Assembly (NCBI GenBank): GCA_034926235.1
Contig: JAYFRE010000006.1
Location: 1 to 39,676 of the forward strand
Direction: 5' to 3'
Source of the DNA: JAYFRE01 sp034926235
Lineage (GTDB): Bacteria; Pseudomonadota; Alphaproteobacteria; Rhodospirillales; Magnetospirillaceae
Length of the DNA: 39,676 bases
Part shown: piece after piece, positions 33,159 to 39,676 of the stretch
Position numbering within the stretch: position 1 is the first letter of the stretch
Layout of the letters: every line of letters starts with the position of its first letter
The notes under the pieces: model-generated
The model's database searches: none
Seen by the model: the letters and a program-made list of their open reading frames with translations, nothing else
Told to the model about the DNA's origin: nothing
Made by a program: the position numbers and the translations under genes

Positions 33159-34802
33159 TCAGGACGGAATGGTGCCGGGCAGGAGATAGGCCTGGATGGT
33201 GGTCAGCGCGCCGATCACGACCATGCAGAGAAAACTGTGTTTCAGCGTGAAGCGGAACAGGCTGCCTTCGCGCCCGACCAGTCCGGCGGCGGCGGCGGCG
33301 ATGGCGATCGATTGCGGCGAGATCATCTTGCCGGCGGTGCCGCCGGTGTTGTTGGCTGCAACCAGCAGGATGTCGCTGACGCCGACCTGCTGCGCCGTTA
33401 CCGCCTGAAGACCGCAGAACAGAGCGTTCGACGCGGTGTCCGATCCGGTCAGAAAGACGCCCAGCGCCCCCAGGATGGGGGAAAAGAAGGTCGCGGCCGG
33501 GCCGGTATGGGCCATGGCCAGAGCGAGCGTCGAGGTCAGGCCCGAATAGTTGCAGATATAGGCCAGGGCGACGACCATGCCGATGGTCCAGACCGGTTTT
33601 TTCAGATCAAGGGTCACCTCGATGAAGGTGGTGGCGCCCAGCTTCGGGCCGGTCCGTTGCAGGATCATGGCTAGAATCGCCGCCGTCATGATCGCGGTGC
33701 CGGTGCCCTGGATCAAATTAAGGCTGTAGATCGCAGGATAAGGGGTTGGCGTCGGCGTGATCGGCGGGGTGCGCACCGCCAGACCGTCCAGATAGGGCAT
33801 GGAAAAACGGATCGTGCTCCAGGCCAGCGCGCCGCCTTCGGCGAACAACGCCTTGAAGAAAGGCATGTTCCACAGAATCATGACCAGGGTCAGGATGATG
33901 AAGGGCAGCCACGCCCAAAAAATCTTGCCGGGGCTGTGGTGGTGTGAATCCTTGGCAGGTTGCTGTCCGTCGAAACGGAAGATGCGCTTGGGCTGCCAGA
34001 ATTTCAGGAACAGGGTCATGGAAACCAGACTGGACAGCGAACCCAGGATGGCCGGCAGCTCGAAACCGATCAGGTTCGACGTCAGAACGACGCCCAGCGT
34101 AAAAGATGACGCCGCGACCAGCACGGCAGGCCAGGTTTCCTTGACGCCCCGCCAGCCATCCATGATGAAGACGAGCCAGAACGGCACCAAAAGGATCATC
34201 GGCGCAAGGACGCGTCCAGATTGCGCCCCGACCAGGAAGGGATCGACTCCGCCGACCGCGCCGCCGACCAGCACCGAAATACCCATGCCGCCGAACGCCA
34301 CCGGCGCGGTGTTGGCGATCAGGCACAATCCCGCCGCATAGAGGGGGTTGAACCCCAATCCCGCCAGCAGGGCCGTGGTGATCGCCACCGGCGCGCCGAA
34401 GCCCGCAGCGCCTTCCAAGAATGCGCCGAAGGAAAAGCCGATCAGCAGCAATTGCAGCCGCTGGTCCGAAGTGATCGAGACGATCGAATCGCGGATGATG
34501 TCGAACTGCCCGGTCTTGACCGTCATCCGGTAGAGGAACACCGCGCCGGTGATGATCCAGGCGATCGGCCATAATCCGAAGGCGAAACCCTGAAGGGCTG
34601 CGGCCAGCGTCATCGTCCAGGGCATGCCATAGACCAGGATGGCGATGGTCGCCGCGATCAGCATGGTCAGCGTGCCGGCGATATGCCCCTTCAGATTAAG
34701 GACGGTCAGAGCGGCGGCATAGAAGATGATGGGAATCAAGGCGACGAGGGTCGAGACCCCCACCGAACCCAGCGGTTCGTAGATCTGCGTCCAGGAATTC
34801 AT
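33159..34802 (-). CDS. lctP: L-lactate permease family transporter
   Basis: 547-aa LctP/LldP-family inner-membrane proton symporter for lactate and glycolate. Multiple hydrophobic helices; family stretches such as FGLWPIAWIITGAVFLYRMTVKTG, FGAFLEGAAGFGAPVAITTALLAGLGFNPL and GSDTASNALFCGLQ are clear. Length matches the family (about 550). It begins 3 bases after the marC stop, so the two are an operon. Lactate import would feed pyruvate to the carboxylase encoded nearby, though the link is only positional. No convincing terminator in the 108-base convergent gap after it. Confidence 0.95.
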   Translation of the reverse strand: MNSWTQIYEPLGSVGVSTLVALIPIIFYAAALTVLNLKGHIAGTLTMLIAATIAILVYGMPWTMTLAAALQGFAFGLWPIAWIITGAVFLYRMTVKTGQFDIIRDSIVSITSDQRLQLLLIGFSFGAFLEGAAGFGAPVAITTALLAGLGFNPLYAAGLCLIANTAPVAFGGMGISVLVGGAVGGVDPFLVGAQSGRVLAPMILLVPFWLVFIMDGWRGVKETWPAVLVAASSFTLGVVLTSNLIGFELPAILGSLSSLVSMTLFLKFWQPKRIFRFDGQQPAKDSHHHSPGKIFWAWLPFIILTLVMILWNMPFFKALFAEGGALAWSTIRFSMPYLDGLAVRTPPITPTPTPYPAIYSLNLIQGTGTAIMTAAILAMILQRTGPKLGATTFIEVTLDLKKPVWTIGMVVALAYICNYSGLTSTLALAMAHTGPAATFFSPILGALGVFLTGSDTASNALFCGLQAVTAQQVGVSDILLVAANNTGGTAGKMISPQSIAIAAAAAGLVGREGSLFRFTLKHSFLCMVVIGALTTIQAYLLPGTIPS

Positions 34803-34805
34803 CGG

Positions 34806-35477
34806 TCAGCCCGGAATGGGAGGGTGGGCCCCGGCCATGGCCAGGAATACTTGAGCGCCATTCCAGATGATCTGGACGCCAAGGCACAAAAGAATGAAGG
34901 CCGATAGCCGGATCACGACATCCGTTCCCATCTCGCCCAACCGGCGCAGGACCTGCCCGGCGAAGCGGTAGCAAAGATAGATGACCGCCGCCACGCCGAT
35001 GATGCCCAAGATGCTGCCGGCGGCGACCAGCAGGGGGGCTTCGGTGCCGGCGCCTTTGGCGCCCAGGGTGATGGCGACCGAAATGGTCCCGGGCCCTACC
35101 GTCAGCGGCATGGTCATCGGAAAAAAGGTCCGGGTCAGGATCATCTCGTCATTGTCCGGCGAACGCCGTTCGCGGTCGTTGCTGTCGTCGCCCTGTTGCA
35201 GCATCCGCCACCCGGCCGCGAACACGACCACGCCGCCGGCGATCTGCACGGCGGGCAGGGTCAGACCGAAAAAAGCGAGGATGTAAGAGCCGATGAATAG
35301 CGAGCCAAGCATCAGGAAAAAGCTGCCGATGGCGATGCGCATGGCGATGATGTCGCGCATCCGCTCCGACACGCCTTCGGTGACGCGCAGGAAAATCGGA
35401 GCCATGCCCAGGGGGTTGACGATCGGAACCAAACCCAGGATGGCGGCAAGAAACGCCGTAGTGAAAAGAGTGATCAT
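34806..35477 (-). CDS. MarC family integral membrane protein
   Basis: 223-aa MarC/UPF0056 protein with six predicted hydrophobic segments. The family motif NPLGMAPIFLRVTEG is near the N-terminus and a related FFPMTMPLTVGPGTISVAITLGA in the second half. Function is unknown; the early link to multiple antibiotic resistance was not upheld. ATG 35477 gives the standard start MITLFTTAFLAAILGLVPIVNPLG; an in-frame start 10 codons earlier looks unlikely. Upstream of lctP by 3 bases. Confidence 0.92.
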   Translation of the reverse strand: MITLFTTAFLAAILGLVPIVNPLGMAPIFLRVTEGVSERMRDIIAMRIAIGSFFLMLGSLFIGSYILAFFGLTLPAVQIAGGVVVFAAGWRMLQQGDDSNDRERRSPDNDEMILTRTFFPMTMPLTVGPGTISVAITLGAKGAGTEAPLLVAAGSILGIIGVAAVIYLCYRFAGQVLRRLGEMGTDVVIRLSAFILLCLGVQIIWNGAQVFLAMAGAHPPIPG

Positions 35478-35550
35478 GGGATCCGCTCGATAGCCGTGGC
35501 GCACCATCCCATCCCTTTATCACAAGGTCAAGATGGGGAATTTCCTTCCC

Positions 35551-35579
35551 GTGACAGGGCGGAAAAACACAGATAGAAT
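35551..35579 (+). promoter_or_regulatory. Candidate sigma70 promoter for the MlaC-family gene
   Basis: GTGACA (35551-35556), exactly 17 bases, TAGAAT (35574-35579): 5/6 and 5/6 to consensus. Expected start near 35586, about 104 bases before the ATG. Confidence 0.52.
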
Positions 35580-35582
35580 GCG

Positions 35583-35632
35583 CCGCTTCCGACTGTGGCG
35601 GGGAAGCGGTTTGGCCTTACCGCCGGTTTTTT
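35583..35632 (+). other. Two mutually exclusive hairpins in the MlaC-family leader
   Basis: Hairpin A: CCGCTTCC (35583-35590) with GGAAGCGG (35602-35609). Hairpin B: GCGGT (35606-35610) with ACCGC (35619-35623), followed by CGGTTTTTT. They share 35606-35609, so both cannot form at once; B with its T-run has the shape of a weak intrinsic terminator. The first two bases of A may lie upstream of the transcript start. Confidence 0.3.
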
Positions 35633-35689
35633 GTTCGCTGTATTTGATGTTTCCCCCGAACGGCCCAAGATGAAGGAGACTGTTCCAAC

Positions 35690-36295
35690 ATGCGGACCCT
35701 CAAGCTTTTTCGGCGTTGGTTTCTGGCAACGTGCCTGATTCTGGCGGCCCCGTTCCCGGCCTGGGCTGATGACGACGCGGCTGCTTTCATCGCCAATTTG
35801 GGCGAGCAAGGCATCGCCGTCATGCGGGCGCAGGAAACGCAGGAAGCACGCCGCGAAGAATTCCAGAAGCTGTTCAGCGCCAGTTTCGACGTTCCTGCGG
35901 TTGGAAAGTTCGTCCTGGGCCGCCACTGGCGCGTGGCGACGCCTGAGCAGCAGGCGCAGTATCTCAACCTGTTTGAACGCTATGTGATTATCATCTATTC
36001 CGAGCGTTTCGACGGTTATGAGGGCGAACAGTTCCAGGTCCGGGGTGAATCTCCCGGCGATCACGGCGAAATCACGGTCAATTCGGAGGTCATCCGCCCC
36101 GGCGGCGGCCAGCCGGTCCGCATCGATTGGCGCGTGGAAAAGACCAATGGCGTGTTCAAGATCACCGATGTGATGGTCGAAGGCGTGTCGATGGCCCAGA
36201 CCCAGCGGCAGGAATTTTCGTCGGTGATCATGCAGAATGGCGGCAAGGTCCAGGCCCTGCTGGACATCTTGGCCAAGAAAGTCGCCGGTCTTTAA
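35690..36295 (+). CDS. MlaC/Ttg2D-family phospholipid-binding protein
   Basis: 201-aa periplasmic protein with a signal peptide (about 1-26, ending FPAWA). The mature part fits the MlaC family (PF05494-type, which includes HpnM of hopanoid clusters): FSASFDVPAVGKFVLGRHWRVATPEQQAQYLNLFERYVIIIYSERF, VRIDWRVEKTNGVFKITDVMVEGVSMAQTQRQEFSSVI. MlaC ferries phospholipid between MlaA and MlaFEDB, but none of those partners is here. AAGGAG about 11 bases before the ATG. Ends at a bidirectional terminator. Confidence 0.9.
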   Translation: MRTLKLFRRWFLATCLILAAPFPAWADDDAAAFIANLGEQGIAVMRAQETQEARREEFQKLFSASFDVPAVGKFVLGRHWRVATPEQQAQYLNLFERYVIIIYSERFDGYEGEQFQVRGESPGDHGEITVNSEVIRPGGGQPVRIDWRVEKTNGVFKITDVMVEGVSMAQTQRQEFSSVIMQNGGKVQALLDILAKKVAGL

Positions 36296-36331
36296 GGTCG
36301 CGTGCCGTTTACGATAATCGGACGTTAAGGC

Positions 36332-36366
36332 AAGAAGCCCCGGTTCCTTAGGACCGGGGCTTCTTT
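36332..36366. terminator. Bidirectional terminator between convergent genes
   Basis: Arms AAGAAGCCCCGGT (36332-36344) and its complement at 36353-36365, 13 bp, 8-base loop. Short T-rich ends on both strands. It lies between the stops of the MlaC-family gene (36295, plus) and the DJ-1 enzyme (36375, minus). Confidence 0.82.
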
Positions 36367-36374
36367 CATGTCCG

Positions 36375-37076
36375 TCAGGCTGTTTTTCCGCCGGATGCCG
36401 CCATCTTCCGGCTGATGCGCAATACCGTTTCCCGGCGCGCGGCCAAGGCGGGTGCGGCGCGTTCCTGTGCACGGTGCAGCGCCTCGACCGGCGCACTGTC
36501 GGGATGGCCGGCGGAAAAGGGCGGGGCGGGGGCATATTCCAGATGAAGCTGCACGGCTTCGGCGGTGGTCCGGTCGAACAATTGGGCCGCCAAGGTCAGC
36601 GCCATGTCGATTCCCGCGGTGACGCCGCCGCCTGTGATCAAATGACCGTCCTGGACCACACGCGCCTGGACTGGAATTGCACCGAAAGCGGACAGGAAAT
36701 CATGGGATGCCCAATGGGTCGTCGCTCGGCGTCCCCGCAACAGGCCAGCAGCCCCAAGGACGAGTGCGCCGGTGCAGATTGAGGCGAGATAGCGTGCGTT
36801 CTCAGCCTGACGACGGATGAAATCCAGGGTCGGGACGTCTTCCAGCAAAGCGTCTATGCCCACGCCGCCGGGCACGCACAGAATGTCCAAGGCCGGGCAG
36901 GAAGCGAAGGTCGTGGTCGGGGTCAGTTGCAGCCCGGTGGCCGATGTGACCGGATCGGTGTTTTTCCAGACCAGATGCATTGTCGTATCCGGCAGGGAGG
37001 CGAACACCTCGTAGGGGGCGGTCAGATCCAGTTGCTGGACCTTTGGGAAAAGCAGGAATCCGATCTGCAGCGTCAT
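36375..37076 (-). CDS. DJ-1/PfpI-family protein, probable isocyanide (isonitrile) hydratase
   Basis: 233-aa DJ-1 superfamily enzyme. The nucleophile elbow SICTGALVLGAAGLL puts Cys101 and Thr102 in place, and Asp17 is in VQQLDLTAPYEVF. Asp17, Cys101 and Thr102 are the catalytic residues I recall for Pseudomonas isocyanide hydratase, with identical numbering here, which converts isocyanides to N-formamides. ATG 37076 has GGAG 6 bases upstream; the open frame extends further but without a better start. Divergent from a GlxA-type regulator that carries a related DJ-1 domain. Natural substrate not known. Confidence 0.85.
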   Translation of the reverse strand: MTLQIGFLLFPKVQQLDLTAPYEVFASLPDTTMHLVWKNTDPVTSATGLQLTPTTTFASCPALDILCVPGGVGIDALLEDVPTLDFIRRQAENARYLASICTGALVLGAAGLLRGRRATTHWASHDFLSAFGAIPVQARVVQDGHLITGGGVTAGIDMALTLAAQLFDRTTAEAVQLHLEYAPAPPFSAGHPDSAPVEALHRAQERAAPALAARRETVLRISRKMAASGGKTA

Positions 37077-37125
37077 GCGTTTCTCCGATGCGTGCTTGGG
37101 CGGCGACGATTGCCGCCCGCTTGAC

Positions 37126-37166
37126 CCGGTCATTCTGAACCGACAGGATTTGGCGGACCGGTCATT
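37126..37166. promoter_or_regulatory. Direct repeats in the DJ-1/GlxA divergent promoter
   Basis: CCGGTCATT occurs at 37126-37134 and again at 37158-37166, same orientation, 32 bases start to start (about three DNA turns). AraC-family proteins commonly bind such in-phase direct repeats, so these are candidate operators for the neighbouring GlxA-type regulator. The gap is 120 bases. Confidence 0.48.
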
Positions 37167-37196
37167 TTTCCGGCAAAAAGCGCCAAAAAGGTTTCG

Positions 37197-38174
37197 ATGA
37201 ACATTCCTCTGATCCGTATCCTTGCTTTCCCGGACGCGCAATTGCTGGATGTCGCGGGACCGTTCCAGGTTTTCGCCGCCGTCAACGCCCATCGGCAACG
37301 GCTGGGGGAGGGGCCGGCCTACGCCATCGAAGCGGTCGCGGACGCGCCCAACGGCATTGAGACTTCGTCGGGGCTGGGATTGATGACCGGGAAGCTGCCG
37401 CCGCCGGATGAGCCTTGCGACACCTTGATCGTGGCGGGCGGTAAAGGCACGGCCCGTGCCGCGGAGAATGAGGTGCTGCTGGACTGGTTGCGCCGTCAGG
37501 CCGCGTTGGCGCGGCGCACGGCGTCGGTTTGCACCGGAGCTTTCCTGTTGGCGGAAGCGGGATTGCTGGATGGGCTGAAAGCGACGACCCATTGGCGCAG
37601 TTGCCCGGATCTGGCGCGCCGCTATCCAGCCGTCACGGTCGATCCCGACCCGATCTTCATCCGCCAGGGTGCTGTGTGGACATCGGCGGGGGTTACGGCG
37701 GGGATGGATTTGGCTTTGGCCCTGGTCGCCGACGATCTCGGCTCCGGCGTCGCCTTGACGGTGGCGCGCGATTTGGTCGTTTTTCTGAAACGCCCCGGCA
37801 CCCAGGCGCAGTTCAGCGCCGCCTTGTCGCTGCAACAGGCCGCGTCCGGGCAGGACCGTTTCGCCGATTTGCATGGCTGGATGCAGGACAATCTGGCCGG
37901 CGATCTGTCGGTGGCGGTGCTGGCGGCCCGGACCGGGATGAGCGAACGCAGCTTTCAGCGCCATTACCGGGCCGTGACCGGGGAAAGCCCGGCGCGCGCC
38001 GTTCTGCGCCTGAAGGTCGAGGCCGCCTGCCGTCTGCTGGCGGAAAGCCGTCTGCCGTTGAAACGGATCGCAAAGCGTTGCGGCTTTGGCAGCGAGGAGA
38101 CGTTGCGCCGGAGCTTTTCACGCGCGATGGCGGTGACGCCTCAGGATTGGCGCGACCGTTTCGGGGCTACCTGA
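37197..38174 (+). CDS. GlxA-type transcriptional regulator (DJ-1 domain plus AraC helix-turn-helix)
   Basis: 325 aa. N-terminal DJ-1/PfpI-like domain (about 1-190) with FPDAQLLDVAGPFQVF and a retained Cys112 in SVCTGAFLLAEAGLLDG, then an AraC-type double helix-turn-helix (about 220-322: LAGDLSVAVLAARTGMSERSFQRHYRAVTGESPARAVLRLKVEAACRLL, KRIAKRCGFGSEETLRRSFSRAM). Such regulators sense small amino or nitrogen compounds (GlxA, GbdR, ArgR in pseudomonads). Divergent from the isocyanide-hydratase-like gene, its probable target. The ligand is unknown; the DJ-1 similarity suggests it may resemble the enzyme's substrate. Confidence 0.93.
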   Translation: MNIPLIRILAFPDAQLLDVAGPFQVFAAVNAHRQRLGEGPAYAIEAVADAPNGIETSSGLGLMTGKLPPPDEPCDTLIVAGGKGTARAAENEVLLDWLRRQAALARRTASVCTGAFLLAEAGLLDGLKATTHWRSCPDLARRYPAVTVDPDPIFIRQGAVWTSAGVTAGMDLALALVADDLGSGVALTVARDLVVFLKRPGTQAQFSAALSLQQAASGQDRFADLHGWMQDNLAGDLSVAVLAARTGMSERSFQRHYRAVTGESPARAVLRLKVEAACRLLAESRLPLKRIAKRCGFGSEETLRRSFSRAMAVTPQDWRDRFGAT

Positions 38175-38317
38175 CGCGAACAAGGTTTCTTTTTGCCCTG
38201 AATCTCGGGAAAAGCGGTGAATACAGGCTTTAAGACGGCGGAATCGCTGAAAAAGCTTGACCTGAAGGCGGCAGCGTTTCACTTATCCTCCCATTATGGA
38301 ATGATGGACCGGGAGCC

Positions 38318-38536
38318 ATGGCGAAAGAAGACGGAATCGAATTTTCTGGGACAGTCACCGAGTTGCTGCCCAACGCGATGTTTCGCGTCAAACTTGACAA
38401 TGACCATGAAGTGCTTGCCCACACCTCGGGCAAAATGCGCAAGAACCGGATCAGGGTTCTGGCCGGCGACCGGGTCAATGTGGAAATGACGCCCTATGAT
38501 CTGACCAAGGGCCGCATCACCTTCCGGTTCAAGTAA
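38318..38536 (+). CDS. infA: Translation initiation factor IF-1
   Basis: 72-aa S1/OB-fold protein that occupies the ribosomal A site during initiation. The sequence MAKEDGIEFSGTVTELLPNAMFRVKLDN, HTSGKMRKNRIRVLAGDRVNVEMTPYDLTKGRITFR is canonical and full length. GGGAG is unusually close to the ATG (2 bases). TTGACC at 38257-38262 could be a -35 but no well-spaced -10 is evident. maf starts one base after the stop (GTG). Confidence 0.98.
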   Translation: MAKEDGIEFSGTVTELLPNAMFRVKLDNDHEVLAHTSGKMRKNRIRVLAGDRVNVEMTPYDLTKGRITFRFK

Positions 38537-38537
38537 T

Positions 38538-39128
38538 GTGACGCAGGCGGATTCGCCTCTTATCCTGGCTTCGGCATCGCCGCGCCGGTTCGACCTTCTG
38601 GCCCAGATTGGTGTTTCCGTGACGGCGGTTGATCCCGCCGATCTCGACGAGACGCCTCTCCCCCGCGAGCTTCCCGGTCCTTACGCCGCGCGTCTGGCGC
38701 GGGCCAAGGCCGAAACCGTGGCTCAGCGCCATCCGGGCTGCTTCGTGCTGGCTGCCGATACGGTGGTCGCCTGCGGACGGCGGATTCTGCCCAAGGCCGA
38801 AGACGAAGCCACCGCCCGGCGCTGTCTGGCCCTGCTGTCGGGGCGGCGGCACCGCGTGCTGGGCGGCGTATGCGTGATTGCTCCCAACGGGCGCGTGGTT
38901 GAACGGCTGGTGACCAGCATCGTCAGCGTCAAACGCCTGACGGAAGGCGAGATCCGGGATTATCTGGCGTCAAGCGAATGGCGCGGCAAGGCGGGTGGTT
39001 ACGCCATCCAGGGACGGGCAGCCATCTTTGTGCGCGCCTTGTCGGGCTCCTATTCCAATGTCGTCGGGCTGCCTTTGTTTGAAACCCACGCGCTTTTGTC
39101 GGGGCTGGGCCATGGCGGGCGGGATTGA
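38538..39128 (+). CDS. maf: Maf/YceF-type nucleotide pyrophosphatase
   Basis: 196-aa Maf-like inosine-triphosphatase-fold protein that hydrolyses non-canonical or modified nucleoside triphosphates. Signature LILASASPRRFDLLAQIG, the KAE stretch (ARAKAETVA), AADTVVACGRRILPKAED, and YAIQGRAAIFVRALSGSYSNVVGLPLFET are present. Starts at GTG 38538, one base after infA, and overlaps the RNase gene by 17 bases. The infA-maf-rng order is typical of alphaproteobacteria. Confidence 0.95.
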   Translation: MTQADSPLILASASPRRFDLLAQIGVSVTAVDPADLDETPLPRELPGPYAARLARAKAETVAQRHPGCFVLAADTVVACGRRILPKAEDEATARRCLALLSGRRHRVLGGVCVIAPNGRVVERLVTSIVSVKRLTEGEIRDYLASSEWRGKAGGYAIQGRAAIFVRALSGSYSNVVGLPLFETHALLSGLGHGGRD

Positions 39129-39676
39129 CGAGGTTCTGGTCTCCTATAGTCCGGGCGAAACCCGTCTCGCCCTGATCGAAGGCGGCTATGCCGCCGAATT
39201 CATCATCGATCGTGGGGAAGGCCGACCCGGCGACATCGTTCTGGGCCGGGTTCTGTCGTCCGGGCAAAAGAGCGGATTCGCCTTCATCGATATCGGCGAG
39301 GGCGTTCCGGCTGTGCTCAAGGGCGGCGGCGCAGCCGAGGGCGGGACAGTTCTGGTCCAAATCACGGCTTCGGCCCGTGGGGAAAAGGGCGCGGAACTGA
39401 CCCGGGCGGTGACCCAGGAAGGCCGGTTGCTGATTTTTTCGCCCATGCGTCCGGGGCTGGCCGTGTCGCGCCGGCTGGAACCGGCCCAGCGCGAACGGCT
39501 CAAGACCTTTTTGGGCGGCAAGATCGCTCCCGGCGAGGGCGTGGTGGTGCGCAGTGCTGCGGCTGCGGCGGAAGGGGGCGCGATCGACGCCGAATTGGCA
39601 GCCTTGCGCGCCCGCTGGGCCGATATCCAGGCACGGGCAGAGCGCATGCGTGCGCCGTCCTGGCTGGTGCGGCCCC
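39112..39676 (+). CDS. rng: Ribonuclease E/G family protein, 5' part (runs off window)
   Basis: First ~188 residues of an RNase E/G-type endoribonuclease; the rest lies beyond the window. ATG 39112 is inside the end of maf (17-base overlap). The visible N-terminus reads as the RNase-H-like start plus S1 domain: EVLVSYSPGETRLALIEGGYAAEFIIDRG, GDIVLGRVLSSGQKSGFAFIDIGEGVPAVL, VQITASARGEKGAELT. The short N-terminus and the maf neighbour favour RNase G (rng) rather than the longer RNase E, but this cannot be settled here. Processes rRNA and mRNA in the cytoplasm. Confidence 0.88.
   Translation, partial: MAGGIDEVLVSYSPGETRLALIEGGYAAEFIIDRGEGRPGDIVLGRVLSSGQKSGFAFIDIGEGVPAVLKGGGAAEGGTVLVQITASARGEKGAELTRAVTQEGRLLIFSPMRPGLAVSRRLEPAQRERLKTFLGGKIAPGEGVVVRSAAAAAEGGAIDAELAALRARWADIQARAERMRAPSWLVRP

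Noticed and set aside
36374..37964. 529-aa minus-strand frame that could fuse the DJ-1 enzyme to upstream sequence
   Set aside because: The upstream part is antisense to the GlxA gene with shadow-type composition; a good ribosome site marks ATG 37076.
38257..38297. Promoter for infA using TTGACC
   Set aside because: No -10 element at acceptable spacing: TATCCT is 21 bases away and CATTAT further still.

Overview
The window is a GC-rich (roughly 60-65 % by eye) chromosomal segment from an alphaproteobacterium. This rests on the gene order ruvCAB-ybgC-tolQRAB-pal-cpoB-tilS-ftsH-folP, the ComF/GrxC/nitrilase/DUF1178 block and the infA-maf-rng block, many ATGA stop/start overlaps, GTG/TTG starts and a NikKMLQO-type nickel importer. 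A Rhodospirillales-like host is my best guess, but that is inference. No rRNA, tRNA, CRISPR, transposase or phage gene was seen.

Layout. (1) 20-6437, amino-acid catabolism island: an operon on the minus strand, rpiR-type regulator > class-III aminotransferase > amino-acid ABC transporter (binding protein, two permeases, ATPase), divergent from a DUF849/BKACE beta-keto acid cleavage enzyme. (2) 6490-8934: ComF-family protein, glutaredoxin, nitrilase-family amidase and DUF1178 protein. (3) 9076-12026: yebC and the ruvCAB Holliday-junction genes. (4) 12019-17661: the full Tol-Pal envelope system, with pal apparently on its own promoter and structured leader. (5) 17691-22229: tilS, ftsH (with a heat-shock-like promoter) and folP. 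(6) 22230-22387: a convergent gap holding five hairpins. (7) 22388-26368: nikKMLQO, divergent from nikR across a clear NikR palindrome. (8) 26715-30158: pyruvate carboxylase and a strong terminator. (9) 30252-33050: LysR regulator divergent from a short-chain dehydrogenase and a TRAP binding protein that has no TRAP permease beside it. (10) 33159-35477: lactate permease and MarC. (11) 35690-36295: lone MlaC-family protein. (12) 36375-38174: isocyanide-hydratase-like DJ-1 enzyme divergent from a GlxA-type AraC regulator. (13) 38318-39676: infA, maf and the first part of an RNase E/G gene that runs off the end.

How they work together. Blocks 2-5 and 13 are housekeeping (recombination repair, envelope integrity, tRNA modification, proteolysis, folate, translation). 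Blocks 1, 7, 9, 10 and 12 are accessory uptake/catabolism modules, each with its own local regulator. The most interesting are the BKACE/aminotransferase/transporter island, whose BKACE departs from the family at two functional positions, the nickel regulon with a readable operator and a mechanistically telling TTG start, and the isocyanide-hydratase/GlxA pair with operator-like direct repeats.
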